A stretch of DNA of 64,000 nucleotides, taken from positions 383,804-447,803 of the forward strand of contig JANVCC010000247.1 of assembly GCA_025345505.1 (NCBI GenBank), read 5' to 3'. Numbering within the stretch: position 1 is the stretch's first letter; each line of letters starts with the position of its first letter. Below the pieces are notes generated by a model. It saw nothing but the letters and a program-made list of their open reading frames with translations, ran no database searches and was not told the DNA's origin. Below are positions 23,440 to 34,938 of the stretch, in pieces. Position numbers and translations under genes: made by a program. This DNA is from Todiramphus chloris collaris. Its lineage: Eukaryota; Chordata; Aves; Coraciiformes; Alcedinidae.

Positions 23440-23660
23440 AACTGAGAGGCTGATAGAGACATCCTGACAGCTGCAATGGGTCATCAATAGATCCATCACG
23501 CCAGTAATTTGCAACAAATTTAACATACATCACTTTAGTCAGGCCACGCCGTATCTGTCTTGTCACAGCATCAGAGTGAATAACACTTAAATCGGGTGTC
23601 ACTGGTGACCTTTGTGACCCTCGAATTGACACCGCTGTGGGAGCTTGGGCTGGCTGGCAG
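23440..23660. promoter_or_regulatory. Candidate conserved noncoding element with DR3-like site
   Basis: Repeat-free block with CpGs kept at tcacgccag, ccacgccgta, aatcgggtg, cctcgaat and ccgctgtg. At 23606-23620 two half-sites of the nuclear-receptor type, TGACCT and TGACCC, lie in direct repeat with a 3-base spacer. Just upstream GTCAC and GTGAC form a short inverted repeat. The minus-strand frame 23258-23722 (154 codons) runs across it but resembles no known protein and its outer part is unremarkable sequence, so I do not call a gene. Confidence 0.4.
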
Positions 23661-23870
23661 CAGATGTAGGGAAGATTAGTACAAAAGGTTTGGAGGTGCA
23701 AAAGGAGGACAGAACATAACAATTCAGCTTAACCAGGCAAACAATTGGTATCTCTGGATTGTCTCCCAGCCCTGCTTTGCTTGATGAAGTGTTGGCATTT
23801 ATTTTACTTTCAGCCTTTTTTGGTCACATATTATCTATGTGTGTAGTTTTCGTTCTGATTGACTTTATAT

Positions 23871-24104
23871 CACGGAATCACAGAATTTCCTGGATTGGAA
23901 AAGACCTTGAAGATCATCAAGTCCAATCATTAACCCAACACTGACAAGACCTGGACAAAACCATATCCCTCAGCACTACATCTACATGACTCTTAAAACC
24001 CTTAAGGGCTGGGGACTCCACCACTGCCCTGGGCAAGCTGTTCCAGTGCCTGATAACTCATTCAGTAAAGAAATTCTTCCTCATACCCAATGTAAACTTC
24101 ACTT
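23871..24104 (-). mobile_element. CR1 LINE fragment, 3' end (family D)
   Basis: Opens with cacggaatcacagaatttcc, then the antisense 3' region with accatatccctcagcactac and the family D block gtgcctgataactcattcag followed by taaagaaattcttcctcat. Truncated at about 24104. Copies at 36326 and 36853 belong to the same family. Confidence 0.9.
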
Positions 24105-24121
24105 ATGTTTAAGCTTCCTTC

Positions 24122-24153
24122 TGTATATATGTATGCATGCATATACGTATGCA
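24122..24153. repeat. Alternating pyrimidine-purine tract, 32 bases
   Basis: Every step from 24122 to 24153 alternates pyrimidine and purine (TG, TA, CA and CG steps). The perfect palindrome TATGCATGCATA lies at 24132-24143. Such tracts can adopt left-handed (Z-) DNA. It starts about 18 bp beyond the truncated end of the neighbouring CR1 copy. Confidence 0.8.
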
Positions 24154-24459
24154 ATAAAATGGTAGAATTAAAGGTGGCTACCACAGAGACTAAAGTCCTG
24201 TATAAGATGTAGAACACAAACAATAGTAAAACTAAACTGCCCTCTTCTGTGTTTGACCTATAAACACCAACCTGTGACACAAGTGACTGTTTTGGCGGTG
24301 TAGCTACTTGCAGCACATCTCTTCAGTCCTGGCCCTATAGGAAAAGAGCAGACTTCACAAAAAAAGTGCATCTCAGGAAGAGAGCAGGAGACATCAAGAG
24401 CCTCATCAAACCCCAGAATCCTGTAAAGACTTGGGGTATGTTAGAAAACCCTCCCACAG

Positions 24460-24662
24460 AAACATAGAATCATTGGAGTTGGAAGGGATCTCTAGAGATC
24501 ATCTAGTTGAACCCCCCCAAAGCAGGTTTGACCAGAGCACACCACACAGGGTTGCATCGATGTGCATTTTGAAAGTCTCCAGAGAAGGAGACTCCATCAC
24601 CCCGCTGGGCAGCCTGGTCCAGGATCACAGTAAAGAAATATTCTTCCTGGAATCATCCTCCC
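24460..24662 (-). mobile_element. CR1 LINE fragment, 3' end (family C)
   Basis: Begins gaaacatagaatcattggag, then gttggaagggatctctagag, accagagcacaccacacagg, ctccagagaaggagactcca and gctgggcagcctggtccagg. It ends inside the ORF2 end region at ttcttcctgg. Family C is recognised by ctccagagaaggagactcca. Truncated and dead. Confidence 0.9.
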
Positions 24663-25189
24663 AAATGATACCAGGAAGAATGAAGAGCCTCCCAGCAAGC
24701 TCAGCCAGTTTGGAGCTTGGGGAAATCACCTGACCTCAAATCTGAAGACCAATTTAACTCAGAAATTATGAGCAAGACTCACCAACCAGCTGCATGACAT
24801 ATTTTCATGTAGACAAGAGAAGCCATTTCCCCCATTTCCAATCTTAATGAATACCTTCCATAGACTTCTACAGTTGTTTCTACAGACCAGCATGGAAATG
24901 ACTACAAACCTGTTAAGTCTCCCTGACGCTAGAAACAAGACACCCTCCACAGCCAGGCAGAGCCAACTGCGTCGGGTCAGCATTTACTTTTGAATCAGCA
25001 CATGATAGAATTACATGATTTGTTTGCTCAACCAAAAGGTGCTTTAGAGCCATTCATGGTAGGAGCGTGACTTGGACTCTGGGTGGGCTTTTGCCCTCTG
25101 CTCATTCATCCTTCTAAACAAACGTGTGGCCATGGGCTGAATTAGGATTTTTAAATTTTTTCTTTTTTTTTTCTTGAGCCATTGTTCTT
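24663..25189. other. Unique DNA, no gene seen
   Basis: No repeat or exon recognised. A T-rich stretch lies at 25150-25173. Confidence 0.4.
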
Positions 25190-25420
25190 AAGTGTGTGAT
25201 TTGTAATTAACGGATTTTGAATGGTAATAAAGGAAGAAGCTGTCTCTGAGCAGGTAATTGGAAGTTACAAAATGAATATGCATATCACTTGGATAATAGC
25301 TTGTCCTTTTTTACTGACAGTCTGCTTGTTGCTTGATGTCTTGGTTAAACTGATTCATTGCGTCACTAAATATCCCTCAACTGGAAGTGTAACAAAGCTC
25401 CTTGGTTATTCTCTATGTCT
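25190..25420. promoter_or_regulatory. Weak candidate conserved noncoding element
   Basis: Repeat-free AT-rich block with gtaattaacgg, caggtaattgg, aatatgcatatc and attgcgtcact, all resembling homeodomain, POU or AP-1/CRE-type sites. Motif density is suggestive, but AT-rich DNA yields such matches by chance. Confidence 0.25.
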
Positions 25421-25535
25421 ATAATGTTTATATTTAATGAGTATTTGAAGGTGGAAACATATAACAAGTGACAGAAATAATAGGAAAACTTGAAAAGATT
25501 GGAGAAATTACTGATTTATACAAGGGAAGACAAAT

Positions 25536-25635
25536 TTTTGTTTGTTTTTTTCAGTTTGGGGTTTTTTTATTTGGTTGGTTGGTTTGTTGTTGACTTTTGG
25601 GGTTTTTTTTTGGGTTTTTTTTTTTTTTTTATTAC
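25536..25635. repeat. Low-complexity T/G tract
   Basis: About 100 bp of T runs separated by GG or GGGG, ending in a long T run, directly upstream of a tiny CR1 end. The open frames over it (rich in F, L, G, V) are low-complexity artefacts. Confidence 0.85.
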
Positions 25636-25639
25636 ATTA

Positions 25640-25690
25640 CACAGAATCACAGAATCACAGAGTGTTAGGGGTTGAAAGGGACCTTTCCTT
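25640..25690 (-). mobile_element. CR1 LINE, extreme 3' end only
   Basis: Three inverted octamer-like units (cacagaatcacagaatcaca) then gagtgttaggggttgaaagg gacc and loss of similarity. About 50 bp. Probably family C by its 'gttaggggttg' block. Confidence 0.85.
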
Positions 25691-27932
25691 TTTAGGAAAG
25701 GCTGGTATAAAAGCAGAAGGTATTTTTTAGTTTGTCATCCAGGGTATTAATCAGATCGTCTTTGTCTTTATTGTTTTCTGAGTATGAAGCTGACACTCCA
25801 GGCACCCATTGATACCATTGTGTTTACCCCATCCTTCCCAGGAGCAGGAACTGGGCTTCAAAGGATCTGAGTTATGTGGTCTTTCTCACAGCAAGCGCTG
25901 CTGAGGGCAGTTTATAACATTTGGGGTGTTTTTAGAAGGAATCCTGTGTCAAAATTACTCACGTTTGTAGCCTTTTTGTAATTAACAACCGAATTGGTGA
26001 ACATTGTGTATAAATTGCTGTGTTTCTTGGGCAGAAAGAGGCAAGTAATTGGAGGCAAATCAGCATCTGGCAAACCACGTTTCAGTCAGGATTCCTGGGA
26101 TTGGAGAGCTGAAGAGAAGTGGAATTGCACCGGGAAGGTGAAGACCTCTGCCCCATTGCCCAGCTGTCCCACGGTGTGCTGTGGAAACGTGTCTCCGAGA
26201 AGCTGGGGGTCAAACAAAGGTGGGCACAGGGCACAAGTGAGTTCACTCACATACAGCTCATAAGCATGTATGAACTGGGGTTAGCCCTGATAGGGAGACC
26301 TGGTTCTTGTGATAAAGCATCACTATGCATTTTGCATATGTATGTTCTCCCCGCCCTTCAACCTGCCCTTTGAAAAAAGCCGGGTTTATAGTGATTTGCT
26401 TGCATTCTGCTTAAAACTGTTTCTTGCCTCGTTATTTTTGCTGTGAAAGGACAAATGAAAAGAGCGTGTTCGACAAAGGAGCTTTCATGCACATCTGTGG
26501 TGGTTCTGGAGTTTGCTGGCAGATCCAGCAAGGAGTCATGCTATGGATCTGAAGACAAGTTTGAGACCTTTTCTGGATGCCTGCTATAAGCTACTTGGGA
26601 GTATGTGGCAGCTGTTAAGGACAGGAGGTCAGAGATGGCCAGAAAGGGTGCAAATGGTGTGGTCTCCTCAGGTGCTATTAGTTGTAGGAACTGGCCTAAC
26701 TTAGGTGTGTGAACCCAGTGGCTCTTTGACCGATACTTTATGACTGCCGTATTTCTATCACTGAGAGACAAAGTATTCATTAAGTTAGCTGAGAACCTAC
26801 TTAAGGTAGCTACTTAAACCTACCCCTAGGTTTGGAATAGATGAGAACCTGGATTATTTTATTTTCTATTCTCCAAGGAATATCAACCCTGGGTCTGTGG
26901 GAATAACAGCCAGAGTATCTCATGAAAACATTTGTTTTCTTTATGAGCCCACTTTTCCTTTCGATTGGATCTCCCTCGCCAGATAAAATTTCCTGTAACA
27001 GACCAAAAGTTCCCCTCAAAAGTGAACCTCTTCACCACGGGGCTTTCTGGCTTTTGTGCACAGGGGTAAGCAATTGGCCAGGGAGCCTTCCCCAGATGAA
27101 AGTGATGCTACAAAGCATTTGGATTCTCATCCCCCTAACGTGCTTATATGGCAATGCCTCAAAGAAAGTGTTTTTAGGGGAAGGCATGGATGAGATTTTC
27201 TTTTCCCTAAAAAAAATTTGTTTATTAAATAGAAATTTGTTAAATAATTCCCATGGTGGCTGTGCTTTTCTGGTATAATGTGGGTATGAGAGAATACAGA
27301 GGCATTGCCCATCATTTGTTCTGGTAGGTGTTAATACCCACACTCTACTCAAGGAGTTAAAAGGAAATATTATAAAGGGGAATGATCCTAAAGCTTTGCA
27401 TGGGAAAGAACCATCTGACTGTGGCTACACCTCATTCCATTCTTGTAATACTCTGCAGATCATTCTTTTGGCTCTGAATTTGCTCCCAAGAGGTAATTGC
27501 ATCCTTTGTTTTCACACTTTACAAATAAAAGAGGCTGGGACTCTATCCCAGTCTCTTCCTTTTCCTTCTCCCCATACAAACCCAAAGCCCGTGTAGCCAG
27601 AGTCCACTTCTGCTTAGAAACCTGAAAAGTTTAGCAGCAGTACTTGATGGAAGAGGAAGCCAGCTTCTCTTCCATGAATACACTTCGTGTTAATCATCTT
27701 GGTGATGCTGTCATGGATACCTGTAAGGGAGACAGCTCATGTGGGGAAGAACTTTCCCTCTGAAGCCTGGCACCCTGACATTGCTCCTCTCCTCCAGTGG
27801 AAAAAACCAAGCCTGTGGATTGGGTCTGGTTGTGACTCCCCCTTGGAAAGCCCTTCAGCCCTTTACTGCAGTCAACGGGAGAGGCACTCATGCCCTATAT
27901 GTCTGTTCCCACCAGCCTGACACTCCACCAGA
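25691..27932. other. Unique DNA, no gene seen
   Basis: No repeat family or exon recognised over about 2.2 kb. The segment 26370-26490 keeps CpGs (aagccgggtttatagtg, gcctcgtt, gagcgtgttcgac) and could be a small conserved element. Chance frames reach 118 codons (26922-27278, plus) without recognisable motifs. Confidence 0.4.
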
Positions 27933-28080
27933 CTGTGGATTCTCCTCCTCTGGAGACTTTCCAATCCCACCTGGATCTGTTCCTGTGTGGGCTGCCCTGG
28001 GTGACCCTGCTATGGCAGGGGGCTTGGACTCCATGATCTCCACAGCTCCCTTCCAACCTCTACCATTCTATTATTCTACG
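27933..28080 (+). mobile_element. CR1 LINE fragment, 3' end (family C)
   Basis: Reads ctcctcctctggagactttc, caatcccacctggatctgtt, tgggctgccctgggtgaccc, then ttggactccatgatctccac, ending in taccattctattattctac. It closely parallels the family C copies at 43791 and 60385. About 150 bp. Confidence 0.93.
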
Positions 28081-28382
28081 AGGGCCTGTATGGGATGGCT
28101 GAGGGTAAGCACATCAGTGCATGTCCCCTGGAGGGGCTGAGCAGGACTGTTGCCATACTCATGGGGGAATGATGAGCCTGCCATTGGCACATCCTACTCA
28201 TCCCTTGACAGGGAAGGGTCACTGGGCAACTTCATGCATCTCTGAAAGCCTTATGTGTGCTAGGCTGTTCCCACTGGCTTGAGCTTGCTTAAACAAATGT
28301 GCCTCTACTCCAGTTTTCTTATTAATTGTTTAATCATTCATCTGCTACCGTTCTTTTTTTTATTTATTTATTTTAGATTTTT

Positions 28383-28494
28383 CATAGAACCATAGAATGG
28401 CTTGACTTGGAAAGGACCTTAAAGATCATCTCGTTCCAACCCACCTGCCATGGGCAGGGACAGCTCCCACTGGACCAGGTTGCTCAAAATTTTT
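28383..28494 (-). mobile_element. CR1 LINE fragment, 3' end (family B)
   Basis: Inverted tail catagaaccatagaatggct, then ggaccttaaagatcatctcg, cctgccatgggcagggacag and ctggaccaggttgctcaaaa. About 110 bp. Confidence 0.92.
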
Positions 28495-28969
28495 ATCTAT
28501 ATGTTGCTTAAAACCAGAGATGTGGAAAGAACTCCTAAGTGTAAGCCTCACAGCGGACTGTTCTCTGCGAGCCCCTCCTTGCTACCATGGGGACAAATAA
28601 GGTGACTTTCAAATAATCATTTTGTTTGTCTTCATGCACCTGTTTATGCCTAAAATGAAAGGATTTATGAATAACTTTCTTGTGTCAAAGTCACAAAGAC
28701 TTTATATTTTAGCTTTCAGGAGGTTTAGTTTTGTAGTTTGTAAGTCTCCCTGACTTATACTGAATACTCCCATATTAAAAAATAATAAAGGCATGCTAGG
28801 ACTCCTTCCTGGTAATAAGTTGTATCAGGTACAACAGGCATTACTGTAGCAGAGATATACAGTAGTGTAGGTACATTGCAAACAGCAACTTATAGCATCA
28901 GACAAAGAGAACCTTTTACAAACCCCATGTCTCTAATTTCATTTTAGAAAATTAGATACTCAGAATTTT
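28495..28969. other. Unique DNA, no gene seen
   Basis: Nothing recognised. Confidence 0.4.
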
Positions 28970-29230
28970 GCATAAGATAACTGTATTACTGGGATGCAAT
29001 TTGGCCCAGGTTTCTAGCTTTAGTGCATGTGGCTCCTTAATAAAAAGTGTCAGTTAAAATGAAAATACAGCTTGGGTAATTAAATTTAATTGGATCTTGT
29101 CACTTTAAATCCTCTTCGTTTTTGAGTGTTTCTACAGAATTGCAGCTTCTGGTTTGCTAATTTCTTTATTGCAAGCTGTGCGCTAAACCTGACTGTCCTA
29201 TAATAAAGTGGGACCTTGTTTTTGTAGAGG
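28970..29230. promoter_or_regulatory. Weak candidate conserved noncoding element
   Basis: Repeat-free AT-rich block with gggtaattaaatttaattgg, gtcactttaaatcc, gctaatttctttattgcaag and ttaataaaaagtgtc. Homeobox- and POU-like content and absence of repeats suggest a regulatory role, with less support than the 29.7-kb block. Confidence 0.28.
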
Positions 29231-29689
29231 GCTTTGAACCACAACTGTAATAACAAACAAAAGGAGGGTGGGAGCTAATTTATCACCAAAAGTAAGCCTC
29301 TCCTTTATTTCCTACATGTTCACTTAGTGAAAAATAATGGGCCTGAATTTATTAACTCTTTAATTTTCTTTGCTGGTTGAGCACCATTTTGCACAAGTTC
29401 TCACGAATCCTAGGGCATGATGCTCTGCCTGTGACAGGTACCAGCTGCAATTATCATACCTTTTTTTTTACAGGGGAGTTGTTTGGGGCAAGCTATAGGG
29501 ATTAGGTGGGTTGCAGTATTCATGCATAGGTCAGGCAGGGTGCAGGCAGCCACAATGCAAATGATGTGTACTGCCTGCCAATAGCCACCATGCTGCTTCT
29601 GAGGGATCACCTTCTCCAGGGGTGAGGGGTAATTCAGTTTCTTTAGTACGCATCGTGCATGCACAGCAGCCAAAGCCAAGGCAGATTTA

Positions 29690-29995
29690 AGTGCAGGTGA
29701 TGAAGCGAGAAAATATTGGCCGTACCAACAGGCACATCATAAAAACGATCATCCTGTCACAAACTGTACAGCCCCTAATGCCCATCTTTCAAATTAAAGC
29801 CGGTGGAATGAATTTGTACGCTCGGGTTTTACGCGTGAAATGTGGTATCGCCGCATCCTCGATTACCAGACGAGACGCTGAGCTCCGACATCACGGAGCC
29901 ATTAAAGATTTAAGACTGTCCTTCACAGCGCAGCAGTGGTCCCCTGATTCTGTGCGAAAGCAGATGGAGATGATGATGTAATTACATTTCTCAAA
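29690..29995. promoter_or_regulatory. Candidate conserved noncoding element, CpG-retaining core
   Basis: The most distinctive unique block in the window. I count about 17 CpGs between 29705 and 29955, for example tacgctcgggttttacgcg, tatcgccgcatcctcg and agacgagacgctgagctccg, where the surroundings have almost none. It ends with ATGTAATTACAT, a perfect 12-bp palindrome at 29976-29987 of the paired homeodomain type. The plus-strand frame 29691-29981 (96 codons) stays open across it, so a coding exon is the alternative. Its translation matches no domain I know. Length of about 300 bp suits an enhancer. Confidence 0.45.
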
Positions 29996-30297
29996 GTGCT
30001 GGCAATACAAGTGTCTCCAACAGGAGCGTTTCGCCAGTGGAGTCACTGCTGTTTGTAACCTCTACAGTTCCAGAGGTGTGCCTCACGTCTTACCTGGAGA
30101 GGTCACTGCCACCGGACACAAAAGGCTCTGTTCAGTTGCCCGTGCACAGGTACCCAGGGCTATTTGAGGTGCCTGAGGTTATACAAGATATCTCCACAGG
30201 GCTGGTGGGCCCTGGGCCCTTAGAGTGAGACTCAGAGCACAGAGGAAGATGTTATCTTCACACATCGGTATCTACATGGGAAATAAGTGCCTGTTAT

Positions 30298-30805
30298 CAT
30301 AGAATCATAGAATTATAGAATCACAGAATTATAGAAACACAGATTCATAGACTTATAGAATCATAGAATCACTAAGGTTGGAAAAGAAAGATCATCAAAT
30401 CCAACTGTCTACCCAACATTATCAGGACCACTAAACCATGTGCCACAGTACGGCATCTATATGGTTTTGGAATCCCTGCAGGGATGGTGACTCCACCCGC
30501 TCCCTGGGCATCCTGTGCCAAGGCCTCTCCACTCTCTCAGCACATAAATTGTTCCTCATGTCCAACCTAAACCTCCTCTGGGTCAACTCAAGCCCGTTTC
30601 CTCTCATCCTATCACTGGTTACTTGGAAGAAGAAACCAACCCCCACCTCACTCCAACCTCCTATCAGGGAGCTGTAGAGAGCAAGAAGGTCTCCTCTCAG
30701 TCTCCTCTTCTCCAGACTAACCAAACCCCGCTCCCTCAGCTGCTCCTCAAAAGAAATGTCCTCCAGACCCCTCACCAGCTTTGTTGCACTTTTCTGGACC
30801 ATGAT
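30298..30805 (-). mobile_element. CR1 LINE fragment, about 500 bp (family A), with ORF2 relic
   Basis: Starts with an unusually long decayed octamer tail (30298-30372, variants of tcatagaa and ttatagaa). The antisense 3' region, including cactaaaccatgtgccacag, follows, then the end of ORF2. A stop-free stretch of about 130 codons on the minus strand (30431-30829) reads as the C-terminal tail of CR1 ORF2; the domain's catalytic part is absent, so it is not functional. Confidence 0.93.
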
Positions 30806-31412
30806 CCATGATCTGGACAGCAGATCCATGATTCTATGACTCTTTAACTAATGAAGCTCTAACATTTGGTTCAGCTGACCACAAATAAGCATCCAATAGC
30901 AGCAGGGATGTCCTAGCTTACCCCACTTGACCTTTACAAGCTGGTCCAGAAGGGCATAATTATCACATGTTCCTGTCTTATATCTTTTACATATGTCGTG
31001 ATAGTCCAAGAGAGTTCAGGTGCCACTGGTTACCTACCTATGATTAGGCAACAAAGTCTAGGTCTAAAATTCACATACAATGAACTGTAGATGGCCACTT
31101 CAGTCTGTAGCCTGAAGCTATACAGCTATTATTATTTTTGCAGACCAGCTTCTCATTCAGATAAAACTCCTGCTTATCTGAGGAGAACTGTGGGAGCGCC
31201 TGGAACATGGACATGCGGCTCTTCCCACTCTCGCTCTCCCTCTCTGCTGCACAGTGAACGCCTTGCTCCCCTGGGCACCTGGGGCTGGTGGTCCATCATT
31301 CCTGTCTCACTCCTCTGCTGCTTATTCTCAAGGCAAGGCATCTCCTACCAGCCCATTGTGACTTCCTGAAGTGTCAACAGTCTCCTTACCCACGTGCTTC
31401 TCTGCATTGGGT
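30806..31412. other. Unique DNA, no gene seen
   Basis: Begins with a stray octamer-like stretch (gatccatgattctatgactc). Otherwise nothing recognised; chance frames only. Confidence 0.4.
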
Positions 31413-31650
31413 TATCATAGATCAAGCTATAGAATGGCTTGCATCGGAAGCGACCTTAAAGATCACCTCCTTCTAATCTCCCTGCCACGGGCAGGGACAC
31501 CTCCTGCTAGACCAGGTTGCTCAGAGCCTCATCCAGCCTGGTCTTATACACTTTCAGGGATGAGACATCCACAGCTTCTCTGGGCAACCCATTCCGATGT
31601 CTCACCACCCTCAGAGTAAAGAACATTTCCTAACGTCTAATCTGAGATCT
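31413..31650 (-). mobile_element. CR1 LINE fragment, 3' end (family B)
   Basis: Opens tatcatagatcaagctatag with a decayed tail, then cgaccttaaagatcacctcc, cctgccacgggcagggacac, gctagaccaggttgctcaga and tctctgggcaacccattccg. Truncated soon after the end of ORF2 region. Confidence 0.9.
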
Positions 31651-32929
31651 GAAGGAGGCACCTGATGACAGGAGACACCCCTCCTTCCTGAAGTAGGTGG
31701 CAAACACCATCCTTGGAAGATTTGCTTTTTTTCCCATTCATTTTAGATGGAACTTGGTGACTTGTTTGTAGTATTCCTCTAAATTTTAGGTGTCTAAATT
31801 GATGGATCTAAGATGAGATGAATCCCGTTATCACCTGTGGTTTTATATTTTTTCAATGAAGCCTCAAAATTTCTATCTGTTTGAAATAGTCCAGTTAGAC
31901 CAAGGCAGGAATAAAACACCTCAGTAATTAATCAGAGGGATTGGACCGAATATAAGAAAATGTCCTGGCTTACTCTCACTGAGAATAGTGGCCAAACATC
32001 CCATTACTTTCAAAGAAGTGAGAACAAACCCTTTAACACCACTTTGTAGATGTCTGCAGTGTTTCATACTTTTGTTCGAGGAGTACATAAGTAAAGATGG
32101 TGTTATTTTCATACTTACTGGTTTTTATTGATTTTTTTTTTATAGAGCCTGTGGAAAGTAATAGACTACAAAGATCTATATTAAAGAGACTACATGCTTT
32201 ATTTATATACAGAGCAGATGAATAGATGGATAAAAATAATCTATGATTTCTTACAACCATTGCTTAGACAACATGATTCATCAGGCTGTAGTAAGTCTGC
32301 TGGCAAACCCGGACACGTAATTTTTTGGGCACATTTGGACCTTGGGATCTGGTCTGAAATTGCAATTCATTGTGCAGATGAACTATCAACTCATAATTTA
32401 TGAGAATGGTAAATGGAACAATGGTTCTCCTGTTCGGTGTATGAGAAGATGCTTGGAGGATGGACTAAATAAACACATCTTGTATTATTGACTCATTTTG
32501 ACTTTTTTTTTTCACAGTTTTTTTCAGATATTCAAGTCATTGAATCTCATTAACAATGGAGTAGCATTTAAAAAACTATTTAAATCTCTGTTGTAAGTTT
32601 TGGGAAGGTATCAATTCCAGCACTTTTTCTTTCCCTTCTGCCAAAAAAAAAAAAAAAGGACAAAAATGTGAATTCCAGTTGACTTTAATCAGGTTTTAAG
32701 TTCCATAGTTATTTGGCACTGCTTGGAAAATGCTATCTTGTTTTTTTAAGCTTTGAAAGACAACTATGATAACTTCCTTTGCTGGTGTAAGAAATTTTAT
32801 CAGACGTCACCGACCCTCGGTAGGAACCTGATCTGCCTTTTTTATGGTTTAATCTGTAATTTTCATTTAAACCAGTACTGCTAGCAAATTGGCCTCTAAA
32901 AATGGGAAAAATAACCAGAAGTGTGGCTG
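31651..32929. other. Unique DNA, no gene seen
   Basis: No interspersed repeat recognised. T-tracts near 32130-32141 and 32500-32512 and an A-tract at 32642-32657. Confidence 0.4.
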
Positions 32930-33260
32930 TACAGAATAAACTGCATTAGCAGCTACAGAACTAGAATTAATGTTGATTAATTTGCCCATTTTAGTGATCA
33001 CTGTCTCTTTTTCTTTAGTGATATATGGCTCCTTAAGGATATACGATTACAAATTTACAGACTGTTTTTCGTGGCCTTATCTCCACCTCTTTGATCTTTA
33101 CAGGTTTACAGCAATCAGCTGCTAAAGTTTTGTATCACAGCAAGAGTAATTATTTTAGATTTATAGATGATTTTCGATTCAATCACCTCTATTAGAAATC
33201 ATCTGAATGGCAGTTTAAAAATCACAATAGCGAATCTCACTTGACCTCTTCATCATCATT
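32930..33260. promoter_or_regulatory. Candidate conserved noncoding element
   Basis: Repeat-free block containing agaattaatgttgattaatt, gatatacgattac, ccacctctttgatcttta, cacagcaagagtaattattt and gattttcgattcaatcacct. TCF/LEF-like (CTTTGAT) and homeodomain-like sites are close together and a few CpGs survive. No open frame. Conservation is inferred. Confidence 0.35.
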
Positions 33261-34938
33261 TAATACAGACTCTTAAATGAACATTTTTAGTATCTGATTG
33301 TTCAGCACTTACATTATCATGAAACGTTCAATTTCAGGAACAACCTTCTGTTGTGAGCTGGGGGAGCACAATACATATATGCGAGAGATTATACAATGCC
33401 CTGCTCAAGATCTCAGGGGACATTCTCAGTGACCCAGGTGTCCCCTTCTGGCCTTACGTTTTGATTCTGGAAAGCATCCCCTTTTGGGTCCAGCAATGCT
33501 GGATGTTACTATTTATGTTCCCCTTGTAATTGCTTTTCCAGGGAACAGCTCCTGACTTCTGTCAAGGAGGGATTCATGTGAACATCCCCATTTGGCTTCA
33601 GGTTGGGTTCGCTTGAACAGATGGTTGCACCGTTTAAGCTAGTCAGTCTGACCTTGCCTGCAGTGAATGAGGGAGAGCAGGAAGTTTGCTGGAAGTGATA
33701 ACCATCGTCAGGATGGGCAGAAATGAGGGGCCACCAGCGCATCTCAGTCCTGAACAAGACTTTTGAAACTTTTGAATTAAATCAGTGAATTCTCATTCAT
33801 GCAATTAGCGCCACTGACTTCCGTGGGACTAGAACCACTTACCTGATCCAACAATATTCCTTCTAAAAGCTTCACCTGTTTGAGAGACACCAGATCAGGT
33901 ACTAGCTACCTCCTGATACACTTGATAGAACTCAGGAAGAGAAAGCAAGTGGCTTGCTGTGGGTTCCTGCTGCTCCACTGTAGGACAAGGTGAATTTGTT
34001 GAACATCTCCCACCGGCTCACTTCATAGCTTGAATATCAGCACACCTAACAGCCTCCACACGGGCACAACCCTGTTGCTGTCTGTGTAATATCATCCAGA
34101 CTGAGAATTATACTTGAATAGCTCATGAGTTGCACGTTGTTCAAGCGCTGCAGGTTGCACCCCTACCCCCCATTTTGTGAACCAACAAGAAAGTAAGTTG
34201 TAAACCTGCTTTGCTCAGGTCACCTAAAGACAATAGTCATTATGTCCCACCAGCAATTCCCTGAGACGGGTTGTCTATTATTCTTTATGTAGGCTGAATC
34301 CGGTGACAGCTGCCAAATGTAACCTGCAGGGCACACTTGCTGCATGCCAAACGGACTTAGTGCCCTGCTATGGTAGATCAGCTTCGTGGTGGAGATAATG
34401 GTTCTGGTTCTATGCAGCTGGTTCTATGCTGCATATGAGTACGTCTGAAAAGGATAATTTTGCATGACAAACATATTCCTTGAATGTTATCTTCTATCCA
34501 CTGGGACAGGAAACCACCTATACATTCTGGGTCATGATTATGATGTTTTGTTTCTTTCATGTGGCAGCTTAGGCAATTACCATGTTTGTGTCCTTCTCTC
34601 TTTCTTGTATGTCTCCTTAATACCTCTGGAAATCCCAACCAATTTCAGCCATAGCTGGTAGGAGGAAAAAGATTTCAGAGACATTAATTTCCTAAAAGTT
34701 TGAATAAAATAACTAGATACCCAAGAAAAACCTTCCTAGAGAGTCCACTAAGGAAAAAGCTCAGTCCTTGTTAGACACCAGAGACTCTGAGCAAGAGAGA
34801 AATAAAGTGAATATCTCAGCTGTAGGAAAAGCTTCAGCCAGCCTTTGCCCTTTACAGCCAACTAATAGATCAGTTGTGCCACAAATCTGCAGGATTAACT
34901 GTGTTTTTCTCTGTTAACTGTGTTTTTCACCAAATTAT
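33261..34938. other. Unique DNA, no gene seen
   Basis: No clear interspersed repeat. The string cactgacttccgtgggacta near 33808 resembles a very old sauropsid repeat motif, too short to assign. Chance frames only. Confidence 0.38.

Noticed and set aside
23258..23722. 154-codon minus-strand open frame
   Set aside because: No recognisable domain, no promoter or splice context, and it crosses a candidate conserved noncoding block. Length alone is not enough in 64 kb.
33800..33845. Very old amniote repeat motif (also near 38790)
   Set aside because: Only about 20 bases are similar, too little to assign to a family.
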